Positions 8,726 to 17,737 of a DNA stretch of 64,000 bases are shown here, in pieces. The position numbers and the translations under genes were made by a program. The DNA comes from Haloprofundus marisrubri. Lineage in GTDB: Archaea; Halobacteriota; Halobacteria; Halobacteriales; Haloferacaceae. Location: positions 372,001-436,000 of the forward strand of contig NZ_LOPU01000029.1 of NCBI RefSeq assembly GCF_001469955.1, read 5' to 3'. The first letter of the stretch is position 1; the number at the start of each line of letters is the position of its first letter. The notes beneath the pieces are model-generated. The model saw nothing but the letters and a program-made list of their open reading frames with translations. It made no database searches and was not told the DNA's origin.

Positions 8726-9724
8726 TCAGTCACCACCGTCGAAGGAGACTCTCGGGTCGACGTACGCGTACGAGAGGTCGGTGATGATGACACCGACGAC
8801 GAAGACGACACCGAACATCAGCGTCGTCCCCATCACCAAGAGGAAGTCCTGGTTCTGAATCGCCGTAATGACGAGTCGTCCCATCCCGTTGATGTTGAAG
8901 ACGGTCTCGGTCAGAACGGCACCGCCCAAAGCCGTCGTCAACTGGAGGCCGACGATGGTGATGAGCGGGAGCTGTGCGTTGCGGAAGGCGTGTTTGCGGA
9001 GAATCTTCCCCTCACTGACGCCGTACGCACGGGCGAGTTTGACGTACTCCTCACCGAGCACTTCCAGCATCGAGGAGCGCTCGATGCGGGTGAACGCCGC
9101 CATCTGCAACGTACCGAGCGTGATAGTCGGCAGTATCAGATGCTGGATTGCGGTGATGATGACGTCTATCTGGTTCGACGCCCCGTCGACCGTCGACGGG
9201 TCGGCCCACGGCATCACGAGGCTCGTCGCCGGTAACACGTTGAGGTTGAACGCGAAGATGATGATGAGCATCAGGCCAATCCAGAAGGATGGCGTGCTCA
9301 CACCGAGGAGCGCGACGACGCGCGAGATGTGGTCGGCCGGCTTGTTGCGACGTTTCGCCGAGATGATACCCAGCGGAATCGCGGTAACGAGCGCGAACGT
9401 AAAGCTCGACACCATGAGCAGCATCGTAATCGGCAGCCGCTCCATGATTTTCTGCGTCACCGGCACGCTGTAGTAGAGGCTCTCACCGAGGTCGAGCCGG
9501 ATTACGTCGAACAGGTAGTTGAAGTACCGAACGTACAGTGGTTGGTCGAGGCCGAACTTCGCCCGAATGGCGGCGGCCTGCTGTGCACTCGGCGACGGGC
9601 CGAGCATGATGCTCACCGGGTCGCCCGGAATCGCATCCGTCAAAAGGAACGTGATGGTCACGACTCCGATGAGGACGGGTATCGCCTGGAGGAGCCGGCC
9701 AATCGTGTATCTGAGTCTACTCAT
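8726..9724 (-). CDS. dppB: Dipeptide/oligopeptide ABC transporter permease (DppB type)
   Basis: 332 aa permease with six predicted helices. The family signature DAIPGDPVSIMLGPSPS is near residue 30-46 and the EAA loop (KLARAYGVSEGKILRKHAF) is near residue 220. It is first of the permease/ATPase genes, 104 nt after the binding-protein gene. That gap contains a hairpin that could set the ratio of binding protein to permease. Confidence 0.92.
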   Translation of the reverse strand: MSRLRYTIGRLLQAIPVLIGVVTITFLLTDAIPGDPVSIMLGPSPSAQQAAAIRAKFGLDQPLYVRYFNYLFDVIRLDLGESLYYSVPVTQKIMERLPITMLLMVSSFTFALVTAIPLGIISAKRRNKPADHISRVVALLGVSTPSFWIGLMLIIIFAFNLNVLPATSLVMPWADPSTVDGASNQIDVIITAIQHLILPTITLGTLQMAAFTRIERSSMLEVLGEEYVKLARAYGVSEGKILRKHAFRNAQLPLITIVGLQLTTALGGAVLTETVFNINGMGRLVITAIQNQDFLLVMGTTLMFGVVFVVGVIITDLSYAYVDPRVSFDGGD

Positions 9725-9808
9725 TGCTGTCTGTCATCCCTGATTGCAGCCTGCGGCGGTACGGTTGTGAATGTTTTCCACGGCAAGTATCGAAATACGT
9801 AACGAAGA

Positions 9809-9830
9809 AGACTCGGGCTGTGGCGAGTCT
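9809..9830 (-). terminator. Hairpin at the dppA-dppB junction
   Basis: Perfect 7-bp inverted repeat, AGACTCG and CGAGTCT, with an 8-nt loop. It overlaps the last bases of dppA on the minus strand. No T-run follows, so it may be a partial terminator or an mRNA-stabilising stem between the binding-protein cistron and the permeases. The position fits the usual need for excess binding protein. Confidence 0.35.
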
Positions 9831-11511
9831 ACTTGTTGACCGAGACGTTGTTGTGGTTCGACGTGAGGTGGAAGCTGTCCACCGGGTGTTCGGCGAAGTC
9901 GTTGACGTACTCCTTCACGCCGAAGCTGTTCTTGAGGTTGTACGCCGGCAGGTGTGCGCGGTCCTCGAGGACCGTGGTGATACCTTCGGTGTACAGCTGT
10001 TTGCGCTGTTCTTGGTCGGCCATCTCGCGGGCCTGAACGAACTTTTCGGTCGCCGTTGCGGCGCGTTCGCTGGAGTTGTGGTAGAACGTCCCGTCGGTGA
10101 CGCCGAGGGTGTCCTCCGTGGCACCGAACATGTAGTAGGTGAACGCGTCAGGGTCGGGCGTTCCGGACCAACCGAGCGTGTACATGTTGTAGTCGTCTTC
10201 GTTACCGGAGACGTACTGCTCCAGGAACGCACCCCAGTCGAGGCGCTGGACTTCGACGTTGTTGAAGCCGGCTTCCTGCAGCCCGTTCGACACCGTGACA
10301 CCGATCTGTTCACGCTTGTCGTCCGGCGGCACGATGATGCGCCACGAGTAGTCTTGGCTGACACCAGCTTCCTCGAACAGGCTCTGGGCCTGGTTGATGT
10401 CCTTGCCGTGCGGAATCTGTTCCCACTGGCCGACGTCGAAGCCCCACTCGTCGGCGAGCGCCGCCGGGAGCGGACTGTACTGACGGACACCCGTCGGTTC
10501 GACGTAGTTCGAGACCGCCTGGTCCATGTCGAAGCAGTAGTCGACCGCCTCGCGGACGAGGGGGTCCGTCGTCGGACCGTTCGCACAGTTGAACGCCAGG
10601 TAGAAGTAGCCGATACCGGGCACTTCTTGGATGCTTGCGTCCTGAATCTGCTCGACCGTGCTGTAGAGCTGTGGCGGAATCTCTTCGATGATGTCGTTTT
10701 CGCCCTGGCGGAGCGTCGTCACACGGGTCGTCGCTTCCTCGACGGGAACGAACTCGACACCCGAGAGGTTCGGCATCGGCTCGCCCCAGTAATCGTCGTA
10801 GCGGCTGATGCGGACGTACTGTCCTTCCTGCCACTCGTCGAACTGGAACGGACCGGAGCCGACGGGCATGCTCGTGCTGAACGCGTCGGGGTCCTCTTCA
10901 CGGACGGATTTCGGGACGATAGGCCACGCGAGCGTCGTCGTGAACGCACCGTACGGGTACGAGAGGTTGAACACGACCGTCTTCTCGTCCGGCGTGTCGA
11001 TGGTGTCGATCATGTTCACCTCGGAGGCGTTCTCGGTCTCCTCGTTGACCGGTGCCTCGAAGGAGTACTTCACGTCCTCGGAGGTGACGGGGTCACCGTT
11101 CTGGAACGTCGCGTTCTCCTCGATTTGGAGGGTATAGACCGTACCTTCATCATTTACTTCGGCCTCGCTCGCTGCGAGTGCCGGAACGAGGCCCGTCGAC
11201 TCGTTGTACTCGTAGAGGCCCTCGAAGATTTGGCTAGCGACCTGTTCGGAGGGCACGTCGTTGAGGACGATGGGGTCGAACTCCAGTGGGCTCTTGACGA
11301 GACCCATCTTGAGTTGACCGCCCTGGGAGGACTGTCCGCCGTCGGAGCCGTCGCCGCTCTGGTTGCCGGAGCCGTCGCCGCTCTGGTTGCCGGAGCCGTC
11401 GCCGCCGTTCCCACCGCTGGAACAGCCAGCCACGCTCGCGATACCTGCGACGCCGAGGCCTTGCAGCATACGACGCCGATTGATCAGTTGAGAGTTGTTA
11501 TCTTTCGTCAT
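9829..11511 (-). CDS. dppA: Tat-exported lipoprotein, family 5 solute-binding protein of the peptide importer
   Basis: 560 aa. The N-terminus has a twin-arginine signal (NRRRMLQGLG) and a lipobox ending at Cys30, so the protein is exported folded and anchored by lipid. A Gly/Ser/Asp/Gln linker (about 31-70) with duplicated units precedes the SBP_bac_5 domain. It is the first gene of the minus-strand operon. The family binds di- and oligopeptides, and sometimes other ligands, so the substrate is uncertain. Confidence 0.92.
   Translation of the reverse strand: MTKDNNSQLINRRRMLQGLGVAGIASVAGCSSGGNGGDGSGNQSGDGSGNQSGDGSDGGQSSQGGQLKMGLVKSPLEFDPIVLNDVPSEQVASQIFEGLYEYNESTGLVPALAASEAEVNDEGTVYTLQIEENATFQNGDPVTSEDVKYSFEAPVNEETENASEVNMIDTIDTPDEKTVVFNLSYPYGAFTTTLAWPIVPKSVREEDPDAFSTSMPVGSGPFQFDEWQEGQYVRISRYDDYWGEPMPNLSGVEFVPVEEATTRVTTLRQGENDIIEEIPPQLYSTVEQIQDASIQEVPGIGYFYLAFNCANGPTTDPLVREAVDYCFDMDQAVSNYVEPTGVRQYSPLPAALADEWGFDVGQWEQIPHGKDINQAQSLFEEAGVSQDYSWRIIVPPDDKREQIGVTVSNGLQEAGFNNVEVQRLDWGAFLEQYVSGNEDDYNMYTLGWSGTPDPDAFTYYMFGATEDTLGVTDGTFYHNSSERAATATEKFVQAREMADQEQRKQLYTEGITTVLEDRAHLPAYNLKNSFGVKEYVNDFAEHPVDSFHLTSNHNNVSVNK
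11344..11391. repeat. Two perfect 24-bp tandem repeats in the dppA linker
   Basis: Two identical 24-bp units (11344-11367 and 11368-11391) followed by a partial third. They encode the GDGSGNQS linker repeats behind the lipidated cysteine. Such repeats can change linker length by slippage. Confidence 0.8.
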
Positions 11512-11555
11512 GCGCTGTCACATCACTCGCGAAGGATACCAGTTCGTCTTTGCCG

Positions 11556-11566
11556 ATTATATAAAT
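11556..11566 (-). promoter_or_regulatory. TATA box for the dpp operon
   Basis: On the minus strand it reads ATTTATATAAT, centred about 50 nt before the dppA ATG. This predicts a leader of about 24 nt. Confidence 0.55.
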
Positions 11567-11955
11567 ACCTAACGCTCTGTGGACGTATCTCTCAACAGAA
11601 TTTAACAATTACCACCAGTTCTGGACGGTTGTTGTCCTCCGAGCGCAGATTCGCTTTGATTCTATTCTAAATGGTTGTACAGGTGCTTTATCTTCGACTC
11701 TCATCCTCCAGTTGGCTCGGATTTCCGGCAGTGTAACGGTTCATTGAGCCACCGTCACGCGCTTTTACCCCTTGGCACAACTACGGTGCGAAGAAACTAA
11801 CTGAAAATACAACTGCAATTGTAGATAAATTAGAAACATCGGCGAAATTCCTCGTCGAATCTGGCCTCGCGCAGCGAAACCAGATACGAGTGTCACCATC
11901 GGGTTCTGCTCCTTCGAGTAGACAGAACAAAGGGTCAGCCACGTCCAGACTCGGT
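11567..11955. other. AT-richer intergenic region between dppA and trmY
   Basis: About 390 nt with lower GC than its surroundings. A plus-strand frame continuous with trmY stays open from about 11734 but has no good start until GTG 11890 and shows A/T-rich third bases, so I treat it as non-coding. It probably holds the upstream regulatory sites of the divergent dpp operon. Confidence 0.4.
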
Positions 11956-12552
11956 ATGCGACAGTTCATCGTTATCGGGCACGATGCTCCCACGACGCCG
12001 TCGTTCTCGCTGGACGATATCGCCGGCGGTGCGGGCCGTCTCGACGTTCTCTGTCGGTGTGTCAACTCCGCGTTCTTCCTCTCGCACGCGATACGAGAGG
12101 ACGTTCGGGTACATCTCGTCCTCGGTGACGAGTACACCGTCCGATTCGAGGGCAGCGAACTCAGACGACTGAACCCCGACGAACGAAGCACCGCGGCGCT
12201 GATTCGGAAGGCGCTCGACGCCCGCGAGGAAGCCATCGGTCACATGCCCGCCGAGAGCAGTCCCGGCGTCTCGCTGTATCGGATGGGGTTCGAGGCGACG
12301 CTCGACGCCGTCGCTGCCGACTCGACGGTGATGCAACTGCACGAGGAGGGAACCCCCGTCGTCGACGTCGAACCTCCCGAAAATCCGGCGTTCGTCCTCT
12401 CGGACCATCACGATTTCACCGACGAGGAGGCGTCACTGCTCGACGCCAGCGCTGACGAGCGAGTACGTCTCGGCTCCGAAATCCTCCACGCCGACCACGC
12501 CATCACCGTCTCGCACAACTATCTCGACACCGAGGCGTACACGCGATACTGA
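11956..12552 (+). CDS. trmY: tRNA (pseudouridine(54)-N(1))-methyltransferase TrmY
   Basis: SPOUT-class methyltransferase that converts pseudouridine 54 in the tRNA T-loop to N1-methylpseudouridine using SAM. At 198 aa it has the normal family length when started at ATG 11956 (MRQFIVIGHDAPTT). The C-terminal part (LSDHHDFTDEE near residue 150) carries the family pattern that forms the knotted SAM site. It overlaps the following zinc-finger gene by one base (TGATG). Confidence 0.9.
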   Translation: MRQFIVIGHDAPTTPSFSLDDIAGGAGRLDVLCRCVNSAFFLSHAIREDVRVHLVLGDEYTVRFEGSELRRLNPDERSTAALIRKALDAREEAIGHMPAESSPGVSLYRMGFEATLDAVAADSTVMQLHEEGTPVVDVEPPENPAFVLSDHHDFTDEEASLLDASADERVRLGSEILHADHAITVSHNYLDTEAYTRY

Positions 12553-12920
12553 TGCCCGACGACGACTGCCCGGACTCTCCGGAGTTCGACTCCCGGTTCG
12601 ACGTTCCGCTCCGCGGCGTCGATGTGGACGGTGAGACGCGGTGCGACCACTACCACACAGACCGGGACGTCATCGCCATCCAGTTTCCCTGTTGTGGCGT
12701 CTACTACCCGTGTTTCGAGTGCCACAGAGCGATAGCCAACCACGAGGCGATACAGTGGCCCCGAGACCGGTTCGACGAACCGGCGATACTGTGTGGGGTC
12801 TGTGGCGAGCGGCTTTCGGTCGAGACGTATCTCGACTCCGGGTACAGTTGCCCCGCTTGCGACGCCGAGTTCAACCCCGGATGTCGAACCCACGCGCACC
12901 TGTACTTCGACACGGCGTGA
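12552..12920 (+). CDS. CHY-type zinc-finger protein
   Basis: 122 aa. The Cys/His-rich core runs from CDHYHT through CCGVYYPCFECHRAIANHEA and CGVCGERL to CPACDAEFNPGC. This matches the CHY zinc finger, related to yeast Hot13 and the N-terminal part of Pirh2, which binds several zinc ions. It is coupled to trmY. The role in archaea is unknown; zinc handling or redox function is only a guess. Confidence 0.82.
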   Translation: MPDDDCPDSPEFDSRFDVPLRGVDVDGETRCDHYHTDRDVIAIQFPCCGVYYPCFECHRAIANHEAIQWPRDRFDEPAILCGVCGERLSVETYLDSGYSCPACDAEFNPGCRTHAHLYFDTA

Positions 12921-12976
12921 CGCGGTTTCTGTTCTTTCGCAACCCTTAAACATCGGCCCGGGCAACTCAGTCGTGC

Positions 12977-13049
12977 GGGCCGGTGGGGTAGCTTGGTATC
13001 CTTCGGCCTTCGGGTGGCCGTAACCGCAGTTCGAATCTGCGCCGGCCCA
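12977..13049 (+). tRNA. tRNA-Pro (CGG)
   Basis: 73-nt cloverleaf. The acceptor arms GGGCCGG (12977-12983) and CCGGCCC (13042-13048) pair perfectly with discriminator A. The anticodon stem CGGCC/GGCCG encloses loop TTCGGGT, giving anticodon CGG with G37. The T arm is CGCAG-TTCGAAT-CTGCG. No intron is present and CCA is not fully encoded (CA only follows). Confidence 0.93.
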
Positions 13050-13081
13050 CTTCTCCCGCATTCTCGTCTCGACGAGCGTCG
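13028..13081. repeat. Direct repeat copy 1: tRNA-Pro T-arm, 3' end and flank
   Basis: A 54-bp segment starting in the T arm of tRNA-Pro and running 32 bp past it. It recurs 141 bp downstream with 50 of 54 identical positions, and all four differences are C/T transitions. Repeats of a tRNA 3' end are typical of attachment sites of tRNA-integrating elements. Confidence 0.8.
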
Positions 13082-13168
13082 CGTAGCGCGCGAGTCATCC
13101 TCCGAAATGCGATTGTGTGGGTGCCGCAAAGATTCGAGCCAGCGAGACGAGCGAAGCGAGTTTCGCCG

Positions 13169-13222
13169 AGTTCGAATCTGCGCTGGCCCACTTCTTCCGC
13201 ATTCTCGTTTCGACGAGCGCCG
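13169..13222. repeat. Direct repeat copy 2: partial duplicate of the tRNA-Pro 3' end
   Basis: Second copy of the 54-bp repeat, beginning AGTTCGAATCTGCGCTGG. It lacks a 5' tRNA half and cannot fold as a tRNA. Only about 87 bp lie between the copies, with no integrase, so this is either a relic att site after deletion or a small local duplication. Confidence 0.7.
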
Positions 13223-13491
13223 TCTATCCGGCATCGACCATGAATCGGGTGCTTCCGCCAAGTTCGGCGCCGTTAGGGTACTCGTACCCCCGACAAGGAG
13301 TACTTGTCTGCGATTCACTTACCGGATATCACGACCGAGAAGCCAACAACACCAGTTTAGCGCCGGGTAGCTGTAACTTCTGTAGAAATCAAAACAAAGT
13401 CCGCCTTTACGCCCCGATATATGTGTAATGCCAGACTTAACGGGTGAAAATCAACAGTGCCTTAATGTCTTTTCGAGTAGAACGGTGAGTC
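13223..13491. other. Intergenic region upstream of the ATP-grasp gene
   Basis: I see no ORF with haloarchaeal codon use. A possible TATA element (GATATATG) at about 13414-13421 would give a leader of about 50 nt for the gene at 13492. Confidence 0.3.
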
Positions 13492-14706
13492 ATGGCTAAA
13501 AGCCGTGGGACGAAGGAATCGGTGTTGATTCCCACCGGACTCGGGCCGTCACGCACGTATCCGACGATACGGTCGCTCGGTCGGCGCGGAATCAACACCA
13601 TCGTCGCGTCGGAACACGACAGCCCACCGGTGTTCGCCTCCCGGCACTGCGGAGAGCGACTCTCCGTCCCGGCCCCCGACACCGACCTCGTCGGTTACAA
13701 GAACGCCCTCCTCGGCCTCGCCTCACGCCCGGACGTCCGAACCGTCATTCCGGCGCGTGAGGAGGACGCCTACGTGTTCTCGCGGTACAAAGACGAGTTC
13801 GACGAAGTCGTCGACATGGTCGTTCCCTCGTTCGAGGTGCTACGGCGCTCACAGGACCGACTCCAGTTGGCCGACGCGGCGGAGAAAGCGGGTGTTCCGG
13901 TACCGGAGACACGACTGCTCAGCGACGTCGACGACTGGGACCCCGAACTCATCATCAAATCTCGGTACAATCTCCTCGCCGACGGCTACATCGACGGCTA
14001 CGACCCGAAGGAGTCCTCGAAAGTCAAGAGCATCAAACACCTCTCACCGGGCGAGTGTCCCGACATCGACGCCGTTCTCGACGAGATGAAACACGACCCC
14101 ATCGTTCAGGAGTACATCAAAAGCTCCGACGAGTACATGTTCGCCGGTCTGTACGACCACGGCGAACCGCTGGCGACGTTCCAACACCGGCAGGTTCGCG
14201 GCGACTCGTACGTCGGCGGCGGCGGCGTCTACCGCAAGTCCGTCTACATCGAGGAGTTAGAGGAAGTCGCGGACAAACTGCTCCGTCAACTCGACTGGCA
14301 CGGCCTCGCGTGCGTGGAGTATATGCGCGACGCCGACACCGGCGAGTTCGTCCTCACCGAAATCAACCCGCGGATGTGGCAGTCACTGCCCGCGACGGTC
14401 CACGCGGGCGCGGACTTCCCGTACTACTACTGGCAGGCGGCAACCGGCGAGAAACACCGTATCGAACCCAGTTACGATATCGACAGCGGGAGCCACTCGC
14501 TGCGCGGCGAACTCGGCTACGTGCTCAGCCTGTTCCGCGACGAGTCCCCGCACGTCGAACGACCCGGACTCGGTGCAACGGCCCGCGAACTGTTCGCGTC
14601 GTTCTGCGACGACCCGTACCTCGACTACACGCACGCCGACGACCTCGGCCTGTTCGTCAGTGGTGCGAACCGGATGCTCCGAAACCGACTCCGGAGCTCC
14701 GGTTAA
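13492..14706 (+). CDS. ATP-grasp domain protein (carboxylate-amine/thiol ligase family)
   Basis: 404 aa. The N-terminal pre-ATP-grasp fold starts VLIPTGLGPSRTYPTIRSLG and the central ATP-grasp has LIIKSRYNLLADGY. The metal-binding end of the grasp is EFVLTEINPRMWQSLP (about residue 285-300). The family joins a carboxylate to an amine or thiol through an acyl phosphate; polyketide-type and amino-acid ligases share this layout. The substrate cannot be told from sequence. It stands 146 nt ahead of an arylsulfotransferase-like gene on the same strand. Confidence 0.8.
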   Translation: MAKSRGTKESVLIPTGLGPSRTYPTIRSLGRRGINTIVASEHDSPPVFASRHCGERLSVPAPDTDLVGYKNALLGLASRPDVRTVIPAREEDAYVFSRYKDEFDEVVDMVVPSFEVLRRSQDRLQLADAAEKAGVPVPETRLLSDVDDWDPELIIKSRYNLLADGYIDGYDPKESSKVKSIKHLSPGECPDIDAVLDEMKHDPIVQEYIKSSDEYMFAGLYDHGEPLATFQHRQVRGDSYVGGGGVYRKSVYIEELEEVADKLLRQLDWHGLACVEYMRDADTGEFVLTEINPRMWQSLPATVHAGADFPYYYWQAATGEKHRIEPSYDIDSGSHSLRGELGYVLSLFRDESPHVERPGLGATARELFASFCDDPYLDYTHADDLGLFVSGANRMLRNRLRSSG

Positions 14707-14852
14707 CGGTGGTCTCAGGCCGGCCGTCACACCGAGAACAACTGAGTAACCGACCGGACGGCCGAGAACCGAGAGTGGAGAGACCGAACGCGGACGCACC
14801 ACGCCGCCGTCGGAACCTTCTTCGTGGTCTCCGCGACAGATAGCGTAGTTCG

Positions 14853-16136
14853 ATGGTAACGAAACGCACCAGTGCGGCACTCGTTCTCGCGGGCGTCGTG
14901 CTCTTCGTCGGAATGGTCGTCGTGAGCGCTGCCACCGCCCCGACTATCGGGGCGACGCGGAGCGACGCCGACCGGTCCAACGAGACGGTGCGAACGCTGG
15001 TCGGGTCGCAGGGCGGCGGCCCCGGCCTCCACGAGTACGGCAGCGTCTACCTGCTCGAAAACGAGGAAGTCGCTTGGCGACTCGCCGACGCCGACAGCTA
15101 CTTCGACGTGACGATGCTCGACAACGGCAGCGTTCTCGCGGGGTTCATGGACAGCGGCTACACCGACTGCGGGCCGTACGACTCGCCGTGTACGCACACC
15201 GGTTTCCGCGTCATCGAACCCGGCGAGAACCCCGAAGTCGTCACCGAGTTCAGTTTCCCCGTTCGAACGCGCGAGAACAGCGAAATCCACGACGTCGAAC
15301 TGCTGCCCTCCGGTGAGTTCCTCGTCACCGACATGGAGTACGAGCGCATCATGACGGTCCGCGGCGGCGAAATCACGTGGCAGTGGAACGCCAGCAGTTT
15401 CTACACCGACGGTCCCACCGACCCGACGACGGAGGACTGGCTACACATCAACGACGTGGACCGCATCGGCGAGGACCGCTACCTCGTTTCGGTGCGTAAC
15501 GCGAACCAACTGGTCATCGTCGAACGCGGTGCGGGCGTCGTCGACGTCGTCAACGCCGACCCGAACCCCGAAGACGGCCGCGTTGGCGACCCGTCAGTGT
15601 TGCGCCGACAGCACAACCCGCAGTGGCTGGGCGAGAACACGATACTCGTCGCCGACTCAGAGAACGGACGGGTCGTCGAAATCCACCGCGGCGACGACGG
15701 CGAATGGAACGTTGCGTGGGAACTCACTCAAGCCGAGGGAATCGAGTTCTTCTGGCCGCGCGACGCCGACCGCTTGGAGAACGGCAACACGCTCATCACC
15801 GACTCCGCGAACCAGCGCATCGTCGAGGTCAACGAATCCGGCGCAGCCGTCTGGAGCGTGCAGACACGCTTTATCCCGTACGAGGCCGAGCGCCTCCCCG
15901 AGGGCGAGACGGTCGGCGGAGAACCGTACACCGATGGCGCGAGCGGGTCCATCGGCGGTGTCTCCGACGGCGTTCCGGGAGTCTCCTTCTTCTTGCAGGT
16001 GCTTCGGACGAGCATGCCGCTCCCGTTTTGGGTCGCCGAGATTCACCTCGTCGTCACGCTCGTCTCTCTCGGGTTGGTGTTCGCCGGTCTCGGCACGGCC
16101 GGGAAATCCACGCTGAAGAATCGACGCCGCGGTTGA
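14853..16136 (+). CDS. Arylsulfotransferase (ASST)-like membrane-anchored beta-propeller protein
   Basis: 427 aa with an N-terminal transmembrane/signal helix (about 8-28) and a C-terminal helix (about 395-418), leaving the middle outside the cell. The central region has repeated blades such as IHDVELLPSGEFLVTD and WLHINDVDRIGEDRYLVS, matching the haloarchaeal arylsulfotransferase family. True ASST enzymes move sulfate between phenols with a catalytic His; the IHDVE and HIND histidines are candidates. Actual enzyme activity is uncertain. Confidence 0.75.
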   Translation: MVTKRTSAALVLAGVVLFVGMVVVSAATAPTIGATRSDADRSNETVRTLVGSQGGGPGLHEYGSVYLLENEEVAWRLADADSYFDVTMLDNGSVLAGFMDSGYTDCGPYDSPCTHTGFRVIEPGENPEVVTEFSFPVRTRENSEIHDVELLPSGEFLVTDMEYERIMTVRGGEITWQWNASSFYTDGPTDPTTEDWLHINDVDRIGEDRYLVSVRNANQLVIVERGAGVVDVVNADPNPEDGRVGDPSVLRRQHNPQWLGENTILVADSENGRVVEIHRGDDGEWNVAWELTQAEGIEFFWPRDADRLENGNTLITDSANQRIVEVNESGAAVWSVQTRFIPYEAERLPEGETVGGEPYTDGASGSIGGVSDGVPGVSFFLQVLRTSMPLPFWVAEIHLVVTLVSLGLVFAGLGTAGKSTLKNRRRG

Positions 16137-16196
16137 CCGCGCTCCACGTTCACGACGACCACCCGACATTATCATCCCGGGTAACGTAGTTCGAAT

Positions 16197-16565
16197 ATGG
16201 TCCGACGACGAATCGGTGCGCTCTTGCAACTCGTGTTTTCAGTACTTTTGTTGCTGTTCGAGCGGTGGGTCCGCGAAGAAGCCGCAAAGCGCGGTGAACC
16301 GGTCTCGTCGTCGCCGAAAACGATTGCTTCCAGCACGCTGTACCATCTGGGGTATCTGTGGCTGCGTGACCGCGACGTCGGCGGCATCCGGACGAACCGA
16401 CTCCGAGCGTTCGGGTTCCAACTGGCGCAAAGCCGCCTGTCGAACCGCCTGTTCCTGCAGTCCGACGACGGCGAACACGACTATCTCCTCGGTTTCGCGC
16501 TTGCGACCATCGGCTACCGACTCTGGTACGGAGTGCTTCGTCCACTTCCCGGCAGCGAAGACTGA
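16197..16565 (+). CDS. Conserved hypothetical protein with N-terminal membrane segment
   Basis: 122 aa. A hydrophobic stretch at about 7-20 is followed by an amphipathic, Arg-rich region with no recognised motif. An AT-rich box about 27 nt before the ATG gives a leaderless promoter. It sits between the ASST-like gene and a Nudix gene and its function is unknown. Confidence 0.6.
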   Translation: MVRRRIGALLQLVFSVLLLLFERWVREEAAKRGEPVSSSPKTIASSTLYHLGYLWLRDRDVGGIRTNRLRAFGFQLAQSRLSNRLFLQSDDGEHDYLLGFALATIGYRLWYGVLRPLPGSED

Positions 16566-16639
16566 CCGGACGAGCTTCCGACACTCGGCAACAACACATC
16601 GACCGGGCGATTTTTCGACTCGCCGGCGAACCACGAGAC

Positions 16640-17221
16640 GTGAACGACGACGCCGACACCACCGACCACACCGACCACACCGACTCGCTCGACTGGGAGA
16701 CCACCGACTCCCGAATCGACTACTCCTGTCCGGGGTTCGACATCCGCATGGACGACGTGCGACTCCCCGACGGGACGGAGACGGATTTCCATTACGTCGA
16801 CGAACCACCGGCCGTCGTGATTCTGCCCTTCACTCCCGACGGCGACGTGGTCGTCATCGAGGAGTGGCGACAGGCGGTCGACCATGTCAACCTCGGACTG
16901 CCGGTCGGCGGCACCGAACCCGACGACGACGACTTCACCGCCGCGGCACGACGCGAACTCGCCGAGGAGACGGGCTACGAAGCCGATTCGGTCGAAGAGT
17001 TCTACGTCGCCGAACCCGCAAACGGCATCGCCAACTCGGTTCACCACTACTTCGTCGCCCGCGGGTGTGAACCGACCGCCGAACAGGAGTTGGATTTCAA
17101 CGAGAGCATCCGCCCGACGACGATGCGCTACGACGACCTGCTCGCGGCCGTCGTCGACAACGAGATTCTGGACGCGAGAACGTCGCTCGGCGTGTTGCAG
17201 TACGAACTCGCACGGCCCTAA
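16640..17221 (+). CDS. Nudix hydrolase, ADP-ribose pyrophosphatase-like
   Basis: 193 aa from a GTG start. The Nudix box reads GGTEPDDDDFTAAARRELAE followed by ETGY, with the E-E pair that binds Mg2+. The layout (VVVIEEWRQAVD before the box) is that of ADP-sugar pyrophosphatases. It most likely hydrolyses ADP-ribose or a related nucleoside diphosphate compound. The Asp/Thr/His-rich N-terminus is low complexity. Confidence 0.85.
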   Translation: MNDDADTTDHTDHTDSLDWETTDSRIDYSCPGFDIRMDDVRLPDGTETDFHYVDEPPAVVILPFTPDGDVVVIEEWRQAVDHVNLGLPVGGTEPDDDDFTAAARRELAEETGYEADSVEEFYVAEPANGIANSVHHYFVARGCEPTAEQELDFNESIRPTTMRYDDLLAAVVDNEILDARTSLGVLQYELARP

Positions 17222-17247
17222 ATCGCGAACTCGGACTCAGTTCGCAC

Positions 17248-17637
17248 TCAGTTCGCACTCAGTTCCGTTTCACGCTCTGCCAACTCGCGATGGTCTTCGT
17301 CGGTTTCGAGTAGGTATCCGAGGCGACGCTCGAACTCCGCTTCGTCGATATCGCCGTCGGCGTAGCGTCGCTTTAACGCCTCGTAGGCGTCCGACTCCGT
17401 CGTCTCGTCTTCGGACTCCATCCGGTCACGAATCGCGTTGGCAACGGCGGCGGAGGCCTGAAAGCCAGTGGACATCGACGCGGTCACGACGCCGAACAGT
17501 CCGAGAACCGCCAGTGCGAGCAACGCGACCAGGGGTTGACTCGTCACAACTGTGGAGACCGCATCGACGACGACCAGCATCACGAGCAGCGACCCGAGCA
17601 TCGCGGCGGGTTTCGACCATTCGGGGAGGGCGTTCAT
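17248..17637 (-). CDS. SHOCT-domain membrane protein
   Basis: 129 aa starting at ATG 17637 (MNALPEW). Two transmembrane helices (about 12-30 and 36-55) are followed by a linker and a C-terminal SHOCT motif (DAYEALKRRYADGDIDEAEF, about 88-107), a short helical domain found at the ends of many small membrane proteins. It is convergent with the Nudix gene and its function is unknown. Confidence 0.75.
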   Translation of the reverse strand: MNALPEWSKPAAMLGSLLVMLVVVDAVSTVVTSQPLVALLALAVLGLFGVVTASMSTGFQASAAVANAIRDRMESEDETTESDAYEALKRRYADGDIDEAEFERRLGYLLETDEDHRELAERETELSAN

Positions 17638-17737
17638 ACACCGCGGTTCATGTCGGTAGTGTATAAATTTCCCGCCAGTTCCCTCTTGAACCGTCGAACG
17701 CAACCCTTACCGACGCGCCGCCGAAACGCGGCGATAT

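Noticed and set aside
9724-11670. Long plus-strand ORF of 648 aa
   Set aside because: It is antisense to dppA and shows Arg/Val-rich composition from the reverse of GC-rich codons.
11734-11955. Upstream extension of the trmY frame
   Set aside because: It is open and has a peptide-like look but has no good start, A/T-rich third bases, and would make TrmY longer than its family.
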